A stretch of 15,437 nucleotides of DNA, from assembly GCA_035554115.1 (NCBI GenBank), contig DATMIW010000011.1:1-15437 (forward strand). Reading direction: 5' to 3'. Below, one piece after another: positions 6,500 to 13,836 of the stretch. The notes under the pieces were generated by a model. That model was not told the DNA's origin, made no database searches, and worked only from the letters and a program-made list of their open reading frames with translations. Each line of letters starts with the position of its first letter. Positions within the stretch are counted from its first letter, which is position 1. Origin of the DNA: CAXTSE01 sp035554115 (GTDB lineage Bacteria; Actinomycetota; Actinomycetes; Actinomycetales; Microbacteriaceae). A program made the position numbers and the translations under genes.

Positions 6500-6629
6500 T
6501 TGTGGTCACCACCCGAATGGCCACAAAACACCAGCAAGCCAAAGGTGGCTCTCGACGTCCTGTACGTCGTGACCGCAACCCCCGATCGGTCACGACGTAC
6601 GGGAAACTTAGGCCCTGACCTGCTGGTGT
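6500..6629 (+). ncRNA. Candidate structured 5' leader of the tetR mRNA
   Basis: Nested inverted repeats suggest a folded RNA. A first hairpin pairs 6500-6508 with 6518-6526 (TTGTGG/CCACAA plus inner pairs). A closing stem pairs ACACCAGCA (6528-6536) with TGCTGGTGT (6621-6629). Inside it are a small hairpin, AGCCA (6537-6541) with TGGCT (6546-6550) and loop AAGG, and a long one, 6558-6575 with 6587-6604. The long one has a 14-bp perfect core GTACGTCGTGACCG and an 11-nt loop. An alternative short hairpin (CGACGT 6553-6558 with ACGTCG 6564-6569) would compete with it. There is no U-run after any stem, so no terminator is evident. I do not recognise a known riboswitch class. Confidence 0.45.
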
Positions 6630-6677
6630 CCGACTTTTCCGAAATCCACAATCGCCCCCGACATCCCGTGCCCCCCG

Positions 6678-6683
6678 AGAGGA
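6678..6683 (+). promoter_or_regulatory. Shine-Dalgarno of tetR, fixing the start at 6692
   Basis: AGAGGA lies 8 nt before the GTG at 6692. It decides the start in favour of 6692 over the open-frame extension back to about 6500. Confidence 0.7.
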
Positions 6684-6691
6684 CCAGTGTT

Positions 6692-7285
6692 GTGTCCATC
6701 GAAATTTCTCGCGTCACCGAGCCGCTCCCCTCGGCTCCCGCGAAGCTCCGCATTCTTGAAACAGCCAACGAGCTGTTCTACGGCGAAGGCATCCGCATCG
6801 TCGGTGTCGACCGCCTCATCAGCATGTCGAGCGTCACCAAGGCGACGTTTTACAAGCACTATGGCTCGAAGGACCGTCTGATTTCGGACTATGTCGCCTA
6901 CCGCCATCGTCTGAGCGTCGACTCCATGAGCGATCTGGTCGAGAGCTCAGCTGACCCCGAGGCTGTGCTTCGAGGCCTGCTGGACGAAATAGTTGCCACG
7001 ATCTCGGCTCCGGGCTTCCGCGGGTGCCCGTTCATCAACGCCGCAGCAGAATTTCCCGAGCCCGGCAATCCGATCCGACACGCCGTTGAGGCGCACCGGG
7101 AATGGTACGTGCACATGCTCGAGCAGCTGCTCCGTGAACTCGGCCACCCGATGGCCGGCGACGCGGCCGACGACCTCATGCTCGCTCGCGACGGCGCCAT
7201 GACCGGCGGATACGCAGGCGATCCGATCGCTGCCACAACCGCTTTGACGCGGGCCTTCGAGCGGGTCATTACCGGCTGGCGATAG
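6692..7285 (+). CDS. TetR/AcrR family transcriptional regulator
   Basis: A 197-aa regulator. The N-terminal helix-turn-helix domain covers about residues 16-64: AKLRILETANELFY, then GVDRLISMSSVTKATFYKHY, with the YKHYGSKDRL recognition-helix end typical of TetR. The ligand-binding half contains GCPFINAAAEFPEPGNPIRH, a sequence type common in a TetR subgroup; its ligand is unknown. The GTG start was chosen on the AGAGGA ribosome site 8 nt upstream and on domain length. The frame stays open back to 6500, but the extra residues are proline-rich and unlike any TetR. It is transcribed divergently from the M16 operon, behind a palindromic operator and an unusually long leader. The large membrane protein gene starts 89 nt downstream and could be a target, but nothing proves it. 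Confidence 0.92.
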   Translation: MSIEISRVTEPLPSAPAKLRILETANELFYGEGIRIVGVDRLISMSSVTKATFYKHYGSKDRLISDYVAYRHRLSVDSMSDLVESSADPEAVLRGLLDEIVATISAPGFRGCPFINAAAEFPEPGNPIRHAVEAHREWYVHMLEQLLRELGHPMAGDAADDLMLARDGAMTGGYAGDPIAATTALTRAFERVITGWR

Positions 7286-7361
7286 CCGCCCTCCCCAGCC
7301 CCACCGTCGGGCCACTTTGCACCTGAGACGTCCATTCCAGGGTGTCGCTCATTTCCGCTCC

Positions 7362-7367
7362 TAGACT
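7362..7367 (+). promoter_or_regulatory. -10 box of the large membrane protein gene, probably leaderless
   Basis: TAGACT is followed by 7 nt and the ATG at 7375. This supports 7375 over an in-frame GTG at 7342, which would lie upstream of the box and add eleven residues. Confidence 0.55.
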
Positions 7368-7374
7368 GACCGGC

Positions 7375-10300
7375 ATGCCGCAGACCTGGAGCGATGACGC
7401 ACGACGCCACCTTCTTGATGTGAAGCGCTGCCCCAGGTGCGAGGCTGCAGATCTGGTCGACGGAGTCTGCCCCTCGTGTCGGACAGATCTGCGCGGCGCG
7501 CAGGCGACCCAGCTCTGGACCGCCTCGGTTGCTGCGGCACAGGCCATCACTGCGCGGGAGAAGATTGTCGATGCGCTTCCCGTCGTCACAGCCACCGGAC
7601 AGGCTGCAGCAGGCACCGCTCCGGCGAACGCCGCGCCTGCAAACTACGTGCCGCAGGCCGGGGCAGCCAGCGCTCCGCAGCCCGCGAACGCGCCTGTGCC
7701 AAGCGAGACCTCCAGCTTCACCGTTCAGTCGGTCCTCGCCGTCACCGGCGCCGGGTTGTTTGCCGTCGCGGCGATCGTCTTCACCTTCTTCAATCCGGAT
7801 CTCACCGACACAGTTGCGCGAAGCGTCATCAACGGAGTTGTCACTCTCCTCTTCCTCGGGTCTGCCGTGCTTCTCGTGCGTCGAGGTCTGCAGTTCTCGG
7901 GCGAGGCTGTCGGCGCCCTGGGCATGGTGTTTGTCGCTCTCGATGTCTATGCCTTCTCCCTCGTCGCGCCCGACGACATCAGCCCCTGGATCTTTGCCGC
8001 AATAGGAGCCCTGGTAGCAGGAGGGATCCTGCTGTTCCTTGGCGCGATGCTCCGCCTTCGCACCTGGGTGTGGCTCGCCAGCGTGGGCGTCGCGACAACG
8101 CCCGCGATGTTCGGGTACGCGGGGGAGACAGTTTGGTCGTCAATCCTTGGTCATCTGGATGTCGGCGTCGCGGTTCTCGTGCTTCACCTCGCCCTCCTTC
8201 GGGTCGGGCCTCGATTCGACAGTCGGATGCGAGCTGATCACACGGCCCTCACCGTCCTCCAGGTGATCGCCTCGGTGGTCGTCGTGGCTCAGATCCCTTT
8301 CCTCACCGCGCCCACTCCGACGCAGCATGTGCTGAGTGTGGTGGCAGTCCTCGCGGTTCTCGCCGCGCTCTCGGGTCTCGCGGGACGTGTGCAGATCGCC
8401 CTGTTCTGGAACGTCACCGCTGGGGCGCTCGCAGCAACCGCGGCAGCGCTCCTCCCCTTCGCTCTCGACCTCAACGACACCTCGTGGTACCTCGCTCTCT
8501 CACCGGCTGCAGCGGGGTTGGCATTCGTTATCGCGATGAGTCTTCGAGCCCGCACACGAGCTGTCGCCTGGATCGGTGCGCTTGTCATAGCCATGGTCTC
8601 GGCCGTCCCGGCTCTTGCCGTTGCCGCGAGGAGCGTCCTGCAGCTTCTGGTGATGTTCCTGCTCGGGGCTGAAGATTCTCCTGGCCATACGCTGACCCAG
8701 CGCGCATTCACGCCCGGGCTCGCGGCGTTCCTGGGCCTGCTCGCAGCCGCCGGCGCTCTTGTCGTGGCAGGACGCATCCAGGCGCGACGTTCTCGCCGAG
8801 AAGACACGCAGCCTCCAACGGCCCTGGTCACGGCCGGTCTGTGGGTCGCCGGACCCGCTGCGCTCGCGATCACGACGTGGAACGGCCTGCTGCCTGTCGG
8901 TCAGGTCATCGTCGGCCTGGGGCTGGCGCTGTCCATTTCGCTCGCACTCCGATTTGTTCCATCCGTGAGGCAGCTCTCGCTCGCCTGGCGACTCCCGCTC
9001 GTCGCTCTGGCACATGTGCTTCTCGTCCTGGTGGCGGTTATCGCGGCTCGTGATGACACGATCACCGTGGCCGCGGGGGCCGCGACGATCGCGGTTCTGG
9101 TGGTAGCTGCACAGACCACACCCGTGTCCACGCGCTTCCTTCATGTAGGAATCGGATACGCGTATGCACTCGCGATCCTCGCGACCGGCCTCACCCAGCT
9201 CGATCTCGAGAACATTGTGGTGCTCTGCCTGACAAGCGCTGTCGGTTCACTGGTCGCCCTGGTCGCGACGGAAATTCGACGTGTAAGTCCGCGCGTGTGG
9301 TGGGCGATCCTCGTGGTCACTCTGGTGCCCTTTGTTATCGGGGTGGGCACCGTCGTGGTTGACAGGAGCGGATGGCCTGCCCTGTCGACAGGGCTCACGG
9401 GCGCATTGGCCCTCACCCTGCTGCTCAGCAAACGGCCGGGCCTCACCGGGTGGTTGCGGGCGGCTGCCGCGGCCCTGATCGTGCCCTCACTTGCCGTCGT
9501 GATCGTCACCCTCGGGTCCCAGCTCCTTGCGGGCAGCGCCTCCCCCATCGTCTTGCCTGTTATCGCCGTGATTGTCGCCGCCACGCTGCCCAGCACCGGA
9601 CTTGTCACATCGATTGTGGAACGTCGAGGCATTTCGAGACCCGACGCCACAGCGAGCCGCATTGCGCTCGAAGTCTCGGCTCTGCTCACGGCTGTGATCG
9701 CCGTATTCCTTGCCGTCGTGCTCCCCGCCGCCGGGGCCGACACCGCGTTGATCGTGCTCGTGATCATTGGCCTCGGTGCCGCGGCCACCTCGATCTGGGG
9801 TGGGCGCCGCTACGGCTGGTGGGTGGCATTCGCCAGCTTCACGGGGGCGCTGTGGTGCGTGTGGTCCCTTGCAGAAATCACGCTGATCGAGCCCTACTTC
9901 CTCCCGCCGGCGCTGAGTGCGGCCCTCATCGGTGCCATAAGCGTCGCCCGAGGTGCGAGACGCGCCATCGGGCTGTACGCGACAGGGCTTGCTGTCGCCG
10001 TGATCCCAACGGTGGTGATCACCGCTGCCGTCGGAACCGACGAAGCGACCGTTCCCTGGCGCCCCCTCGCCTTGCTGCTTGCCGCCTTCGTGCTTATTGT
10101 GCTCGGCACGTTGCTGCCGAAGCGCCCTCGTCGTTGGGCGGACCGGCTCGCGCCGCTGGCGATCCCCACCTTGGTGCTCGCGATAGTCGCCGCGGCGGCC
10201 GGAGCGATTCAGGGTGCGAGGTGGGGAGAAGGTCTCGACTTGCAGGCGCTCGCGGATCCCTCCTCACGCATGGCGCCGGTGCTCGCCTACGGCATTGCGG

Positions 10301-11091
10301 CGGCCGGATTCGCCGCGCTCGCCGCTCGCCAATTGCTCGACACTTCTCGCGGCTCGGCACCGCTCCCGACCAGATGGGTTTACGCGCCCGCTGTCGTCTT
10401 CCTGGTGCTCGGGCCGATCTTCGCGACCGCCCGGGACCCGTTTGCCATCTGGACGCTCTGGGTACTCATGCTGGCGATCCTGGTGCTTCTCGTCGTTGCC
10501 GTCGTGCGAGCCACACGCGGAACGACGTCACTTCCGCCGGCGTGGTTCCTCTTCCTTGTCGCGTTTGTCACTGCCGTGTCTGGGTGGAGTCCGCGCGAAG
10601 TCCTTCGCGTCGAAGGCTGGTCGCTCGTACTGGGGGGAATGCTTCTGCTCGCCGGCGTCATCGCAATGGCGCCATGGCGGTCACCCACCGAAACCACCAC
10701 GGCCAAGACGCTCAACTCTTGGCCCGTTGGGTACCGCGGGTCGTGGCCGACCATGTGGCCAGGCCTCGTTGTCATCTTCAGTGCCTCGATCGCGGCGACA
10801 GTGACCGACCCCACCACCTGGCGGGCCGTGCTCGTCATCGCAATCGCCCTCGCATCGTTGCTCGTCGGATCACTCGTGAAACTCGCAGCCCCGTTCATCG
10901 TCGGGCTCGTTGTGCTGCCGGTCGAGATCATCGTCGTGTTTGCGGCTCAGATCGGTCGAAATATCGAGTCGGTACCGTGGTGGATCACGCTCGCCGTCGC
11001 CGCCGCCGTGCTGCTGATCATTGCGGTCACGTCCGAACGCCGCAGCGGGGCCGACGGCGGGATCGCCGCCCGACTACGCGACCTCCGGTAG
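7375..11091 (+). CDS. Giant polytopic membrane protein with N-terminal zinc ribbon (SCO7613-type)
   Basis: A 1238-aa protein. Residues 19-35 form a C4 zinc ribbon, CPRC and CPSC separated by nine residues. An Ala/Pro-rich linker (about 70-115) follows, and from about residue 118 the chain is almost wholly hydrophobic, with 35-39 helices by eye. Loops are short and carry few charged residues; no ATPase, protease or transporter signature is visible. The C-terminus ends in a basic tail (TSERRSGADG...RLRDLR). Similar very long zinc-ribbon membrane proteins are found in actinobacteria and, as I recall, annotated as SCO7613 C-terminal domain proteins. Function is unknown. Start at 7375 rests on the -10 box and on the zinc ribbon being near the N-terminus. 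No SD is visible. It converges on the SMR genes, 26 nt away. Confidence 0.85.
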   Translation: MPQTWSDDARRHLLDVKRCPRCEAADLVDGVCPSCRTDLRGAQATQLWTASVAAAQAITAREKIVDALPVVTATGQAAAGTAPANAAPANYVPQAGAASAPQPANAPVPSETSSFTVQSVLAVTGAGLFAVAAIVFTFFNPDLTDTVARSVINGVVTLLFLGSAVLLVRRGLQFSGEAVGALGMVFVALDVYAFSLVAPDDISPWIFAAIGALVAGGILLFLGAMLRLRTWVWLASVGVATTPAMFGYAGETVWSSILGHLDVGVAVLVLHLALLRVGPRFDSRMRADHTALTVLQVIASVVVVAQIPFLTAPTPTQHVLSVVAVLAVLAALSGLAGRVQIALFWNVTAGALAATAAALLPFALDLNDTSWYLALSPAAAGLAFVIAMSLRARTRAVAWIGALVIAMVSAVPALAVAARSVLQLLVMFLLGAEDSPGHTLTQRAFTPGLAAFLGLLAAAGALVVAGRIQARRSRREDTQPPTALVTAGLWVAGPAALAITTWNGLLPVGQVIVGLGLALSISLALRFVPSVRQLSLAWRLPLVALAHVLLVLVAVIAARDDTITVAAGAATIAVLVVAAQTTPVSTRFLHVGIGYAYALAILATGLTQLDLENIVVLCLTSAVGSLVALVATEIRRVSPRVWWAILVVTLVPFVIGVGTVVVDRSGWPALSTGLTGALALTLLLSKRPGLTGWLRAAAAALIVPSLAVVIVTLGSQLLAGSASPIVLPVIAVIVAATLPSTGLVTSIVERRGISRPDATASRIALEVSALLTAVIAVFLAVVLPAAGADTALIVLVIIGLGAAATSIWGGRRYGWWVAFASFTGALWCVWSLAEITLIEPYFLPPALSAALIGAISVARGARRAIGLYATGLAVAVIPTVVITAAVGTDEATVPWRPLALLLAAFVLIVLGTLLPKRPRRWADRLAPLAIPTLVLAIVAAAAGAIQGARWGEGLDLQALADPSSRMAPVLAYGIAAAGFAALAARQLLDTSRGSAPLPTRWVYAPAVVFLVLGPIFATARDPFAIWTLWVLMLAILVLLVVAVVRATRGTTSLPPAWFLFLVAFVTAVSGWSPREVLRVEGWSLVLGGMLLLAGVIAMAPWRSPTETTTAKTLNSWPVGYRGSWPTMWPGLVVIFSASIAATVTDPTTWRAVLVIAIALASLLVGSLVKLAAPFIVGLVVLPVEIIVVFAAQIGRNIESVPWWITLAVAAAVLLIIAVTSERRSGADGGIAARLRDLR

Positions 11092-11117
11092 GCCTGCAGG
11101 TGGGAAAAGGCGAACGC

Positions 11118-11438
11118 TCAGTGCGTCGCACCCGTCTCGATCAGCAGCACGCCGCCCACGATCAAGACCATGCCGAGGGTCATGATCCAGGTGAGGGGTT
11201 CCTTGAAGAGCACCCGGCTCAGCATCGCCACAAGCGCAACCCCTGAGGCCGCCCAAATGCCATAGGCGATCCCGATGCCCAGACCCTCCCCGAGCGCGAA
11301 ACTCAACAGAACGAACGACACCAGGTACCCGGCAATCACCGGCAAATACCATTTCTTCGAACCGAGAACCGCCATCCGGAGGGAGAGCGTGCTCCCGACC
11401 TCGACAAGAATCGCACCAGCAAGAAACACCCACGCCAT
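11118..11438 (-). CDS. Small multidrug resistance (SMR) transporter subunit, predicted N-out
   Basis: A 106-aa four-helix SMR protein with the invariant membrane glutamate at residue 13 (LAGAILVEVGSTLSLR), equal to EmrE Glu14, and AYGIWAASGVAL in helix 3. SMR dimers swap cationic drugs or small cations for protons. Positive charges sit in loop 1 (Arg21, Lys28, Lys29) and loop 3 (Arg, Lys), with none in loop 2 or at the ends. By the positive-inside rule N and C termini are outside. The partner subunit encoded just upstream shows the reverse pattern. The ATG at 11438 overlaps the partner's stop as ATGA. An open frame extends to 11621 but would overlap the partner gene. The VEVG/AYGIW context fits paired Qac-type SMRs more than guanidinium exporters. 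Confidence 0.92.
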   Translation of the reverse strand: MAWVFLAGAILVEVGSTLSLRMAVLGSKKWYLPVIAGYLVSFVLLSFALGEGLGIGIAYGIWAASGVALVAMLSRVLFKEPLTWIMTLGMVLIVGGVLLIETGATH

Positions 11439-11800
11439 CAGAGGGTGCTCGCCTTCGCGGTGCGCGCCTGCTGGGCTTTCTGGGCCCTCTGCGACCCGAG
11501 CTGAACAGTCAACACCCCGGCAACCACCAGGACGAGTCCGCCCACCATCGTAAGGGTGAGGGTCTCGCCGAAAAGGAGCACCCCGAAGAGGGCCGTGGCG
11601 GCCACCCCCAGCGCTCCCCAAATGCCGTAGCTCACGCCAAGTGGGAGACCACGCCGCATAGCCCGGGTGATGAAGACGAATGCGGCGACGTAGCCAACCG
11701 TCACCAGGATGTACCAGGCGCCATTCTCCAGCCCCGCCTTCAGGGCCAAGGAGCCTGTGACCTCGCTAACGATTGCCCCGCCGAGATAGATCCACTTCAC
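11438..11800 (-). CDS. Small multidrug resistance (SMR) transporter subunit, predicted N-in
   Basis: A 120-aa SMR protein with Glu13 in YLGGAIVSEVTGSLALK, and SYGIWGALGVA in helix 3. It has a 20-residue basic tail (SQRAQKAQQARTAK) that its partner lacks. Positive charges lie at the N-terminus (Lys2), in loop 2 (TRAMRRG) and in the tail, while loops 1 and 3 are neutral or acidic. This predicts both ends in the cytoplasm, opposite to the other subunit. GTG start at 11800: a strong GGAGGA site lies 7 nt upstream, and the GTG overlaps the tetR stop as GTGA. An open frame reaches 11893 but the extra part is antisense-like sequence within tetR. Likely an obligate heterodimer with the next gene. Confidence 0.92.
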   Translation of the reverse strand: MKWIYLGGAIVSEVTGSLALKAGLENGAWYILVTVGYVAAFVFITRAMRRGLPLGVSYGIWGALGVAATALFGVLLFGETLTLTMVGGLVLVVAGVLTVQLGSQRAQKAQQARTAKASTL

Positions 11801-12333
11801 GATATTTCCTCCAGCAATCGGCGCGTAACGCGCCATATCTGATCGCGTTCCTCTGCGGATGGGGGCATGATTCCGGACACGCCGGCAAACCACGCACCGT
11901 CTCCGATCATCCGAACGGTGATCAGGGTCGCCCGCTGTGCAGCGGGAAGTTCTTCGGGAACGGTCAGCCAGGGGTCGATCCGCTCATTCCATCGCTCAGC
12001 CATCACGGCCCGGAGCCGCGGATCCAACATGAGAACCATGTCGGTGGGGTCAGCTTCCGTGGTGAGCACGATCTCGACATAGGCCCGGATGCGGTCGGCC
12101 ACAGTAGCGTTCTCGTAGGGCATCCCCAGCCGAGCAACCATCTTGTCGGCCCACCGGTCGGTCACATGATCGATGAGCGCCAGCATGAGCGCTTCTTTCG
12201 TGGGGAAGTGATACATCAACCCCGGCTTGGTCAGCCCCGCCTGCTCCGCGGCCGATTCGAGCGTGACAGGAGCGCCCACGCGAATGCCCGCGATCGTGCT
12301 CTCGAGGATGCGCTCGCGGGTCGGGGATGACAT
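11797..12333 (-). CDS. TetR family regulator of the SMR operon
   Basis: A 178-aa repressor-type protein. The helix-turn-helix covers about residues 6-48: TRERILESTIAGI, then SAAEQAGLTKPGLMYHFPTK, the YHFPTKEAL ending being diagnostic of TetR proteins. The remainder is the ligand pocket domain; its inducer is unknown but should be a substrate of the two SMR subunits encoded next in the same operon. The gene starts with ATG at 12333, 6 nt after a TAAAGT -10 box, and its stop overlaps the first SMR start (GTGA). A TACC/GGTA palindrome in its promoter is a fitting operator, which predicts autoregulated expression of regulator and pump together. The same site might also influence the divergent flavoprotein gene. 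Confidence 0.93.
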   Translation of the reverse strand: MSSPTRERILESTIAGIRVGAPVTLESAAEQAGLTKPGLMYHFPTKEALMLALIDHVTDRWADKMVARLGMPYENATVADRIRAYVEIVLTTEADPTDMVLMLDPRLRAVMAERWNERIDPWLTVPEELPAAQRATLITVRMIGDGAWFAGVSGIMPPSAEERDQIWRVTRRLLEEIS

Positions 12334-12339
12334 TCGAAC

Positions 12340-12369
12340 ACTTTACCAACCGGAAGGTAGGTCGTCCAA
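12340..12369 (-). promoter_or_regulatory. Promoter of the tetR-SMR operon (leaderless)
   Basis: Minus strand: -35 TTGGAC (12369-12364), 18-nt spacer, -10 TAAAGT (12345-12340), then 6 nt to the ATG at 12333. This is the best complete promoter in the window. Confidence 0.65.
12344..12359. promoter_or_regulatory. Candidate operator of the SMR-operon TetR
   Basis: TACCAACCGGAAGGTA: TACC and GGTA arms with central CCGG, the 16-bp form common for TetR-family sites. Symmetry fails only at the two AA/AA pairs flanking CCGG. It fills the spacer between -35 and -10 of the tetR promoter, so binding would block transcription. Confidence 0.6.
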
Positions 12370-12376
12370 CTTCCAG

Positions 12377-12388
12377 GCCACGCGTGGC
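12377..12388. promoter_or_regulatory. 12-bp perfect palindrome upstream of the siderophore-interacting protein
   Basis: GCCACGCGTGGC ends 12 nt before the ATG at 12401 and overlaps a weak -10-like CAAGCT (12388-12393). It differs from the TACC/GGTA site, so a second regulator is possible. It does not resemble the DtxR/IdeR iron box. Confidence 0.35.
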
Positions 12389-12400
12389 AAGCTCGTCACC

Positions 12401-13228
12401 ATGACCTCTGCCGAATCGCCGCGCGGTCGCCGCGCCCCCCAGCCCACGATCACCCTGTCGGTCGTTCGACGCGAACAACTCAGTCCGCACCTGGTGCGTG
12501 TCGTGCTCTCGGGCGAAGATTTCGGCAGTTTCGAGACGAACGACTTCACCGACAAGTACGTAAAGATCTACTTCGCGAAGCCCGAACTCCAGCTTGAACA
12601 GCCGTATGACCTGGCCGCGCTGCGCGAGACTCTCGCCCCTGGCGACGTGCCAGTCAGTCGCACATACACCGTGCGCGCGGTCGATCCCGTGGCCCGCACC
12701 CTGAGCATCGACTTCGTCGTGCACGGCGACGAAGGACTCGCCGGACCGTGGGCCGACAAGGCTCGGCCGGGCGACCTCGTCAGCTTCGCGGGGCCCGGTG
12801 GCGGGTACTCCCCCGACGTGAATGCAGACTGGCACCTCTTTGCCGGTGACCAGTCTGCATTGCCAGCCATCGCATCCGCTCTTGAAGCTTTGCCCGCGGC
12901 AGCGCGAGGACTGGTGTTTATTCAGGCGGCCGATGCGGATGAGGTGCTGTCGCTCACCGCACCGGCTGCCGTTGAGGTGCGGTGGCTCTTCGGTACCGAA
13001 CCGTCGGCTCTCGCGGAGGCGATCGCCGCGACGGCGTGGCTTGAGGGGCGTCCGCAGATCTTTGCGCACGGGGAGCGTTCCGCGATGAAAGTGCTGCGCG
13101 ATCTGTTCAAAGAGCGGGGTGTGCAGCGCTCCGAACTGTCGCTGTCTGGGTACTGGGCCCAGGGGCGCACCGAGGACCGCTTCCAGGCGGAGAAGCGCGA
13201 GCCGATCGGACAGATCGAGCCGGTCTAG
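12401..13228 (+). CDS. Siderophore-interacting protein (ViuB-like FAD ferric-siderophore reductase)
   Basis: A 275-aa cytoplasmic flavoprotein. The FAD-binding beta-barrel (about 14-135) holds the RTYTVR motif at 87-92 and the HGDEGLAGPWA segment at 108-118. The NAD(P)H-binding half (about 143-260) starts with LFAGDQSALPAIASAL and ends with the family signature SGYWAQGRTED (249-259). Relatives reduce Fe(III)-siderophores so that iron is released in the cell. Start at 12401 was chosen because the frame extension to 12227 crosses the divergent tetR promoter and coding start; the position also gives normal family length. No siderophore synthesis or uptake gene is in the window. Its stop overlaps the VOC gene stop in a shared CTAG (13225-13228). 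Confidence 0.9.
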   Translation: MTSAESPRGRRAPQPTITLSVVRREQLSPHLVRVVLSGEDFGSFETNDFTDKYVKIYFAKPELQLEQPYDLAALRETLAPGDVPVSRTYTVRAVDPVARTLSIDFVVHGDEGLAGPWADKARPGDLVSFAGPGGGYSPDVNADWHLFAGDQSALPAIASALEALPAAARGLVFIQAADADEVLSLTAPAAVEVRWLFGTEPSALAEAIAATAWLEGRPQIFAHGERSAMKVLRDLFKERGVQRSELSLSGYWAQGRTEDRFQAEKREPIGQIEPV

Positions 13229-13830
13229 GCCTGGGTCCAGACCACTCCATCGGGGTCGGTGAACTCGCCGAGGTCGCTCGTGACCCCGAGTCGAGGCGAG
13301 CCGCTTCCTTCAGGGGCGATTCCGGCATCTTTGGCGAGCGACTTGCGGCTGAGCAGGGCGAGGGTGACCGGGCTTTTCGGAAGCGAAAACTCGGTGTATT
13401 TGCCAATGCTTTTGCCCACCGGGAGGCCCCGGTCGACGTAGAACTTTTTAGTGGCGGCGAAGTCGTCGGGGCCAAGCAGGAGCACGAAGTTCTTGACCTC
13501 GCGCGTGACGGGGCCGGTGTCTTTCTTAGCGGAGGTTGCGACTTTCCAGATTGCGCCATCCGGTGCCTGAAGCACACCACTTGTGCCCCACAGGGATTTC
13601 GCGAACGGCTTGATCACCGTTCCGCCAGCGGCGATAGCCGTGGCGAAAATCTCGGCGGCGTTCGACGGCTGCGAGGCGATGACCGACAGCGTGTAGCCAC
13701 GGAAGCCGGAGCTCGGCGACTCACCGGCCCGCAGGCGAAGGCGATCGCCGAGCTCAAAGGCCTGCGCATAGAACTTCTCGGCGGCGGCGAGGTCGGGGAC
13801 TTCAAGGGTGATGGATGTGATTGATGTCAT
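13225..13830 (-). CDS. VOC (glyoxalase/bleomycin-resistance fold) protein, two domains
   Basis: A 201-aa protein made of two VOC half-domains. The first (about 1-100) begins ITSITLEVPDLAAAEKFY and ends LQAPDGAIWKVA; the second (about 110-201) begins VKNFVLLLGPDDFAATKKFY and ends FTDPDGVVWTQA. The parallel openings (D-AA-KFY) and endings (PDG-W) show internal duplication. The usual His/Glu metal ligands are not clear at the canonical places, so enzymatic activity is uncertain; it may bind a small molecule. The enzyme class cannot be named from sequence. The ATG at 13830 lies 6 nt after a TAACGT -10 box. The gene converges on the siderophore-interacting protein gene with a 4-nt CTAG overlap and diverges from the four-TM gene. 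Confidence 0.85.
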   Translation of the reverse strand: MTSITSITLEVPDLAAAEKFYAQAFELGDRLRLRAGESPSSGFRGYTLSVIASQPSNAAEIFATAIAAGGTVIKPFAKSLWGTSGVLQAPDGAIWKVATSAKKDTGPVTREVKNFVLLLGPDDFAATKKFYVDRGLPVGKSIGKYTEFSLPKSPVTLALLSRKSLAKDAGIAPEGSGSPRLGVTSDLGEFTDPDGVVWTQA

Positions 13831-13836
13831 GGCCCC

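Noticed and set aside
6557..6561. GTCCT in the leader pairing with the AGGAC at 6680-6684 to hide the ribosome site
   Set aside because: Only 5 bp over more than 100 nt; such matches are expected by chance, so it is not claimed as a switch.
6558..6604. Long hairpin as a rho-independent terminator
   Set aside because: No T-run follows on either strand, and it lies upstream of, not after, a gene.
6500..6691. Open-frame N-terminal extension of the tetR gene
   Set aside because: Low-complexity residues unlike any TetR; a good Shine-Dalgarno precedes the GTG at 6692, and the DNA here is better explained by inverted repeats.
9372..11246. 624-codon open frame on the plus strand inside and past the giant membrane protein gene
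   Set aside because: Out-of-frame shadow rich in Arg, His and Cys; it exists because high GC makes stops rare. The overlapped frame is a coherent membrane protein.
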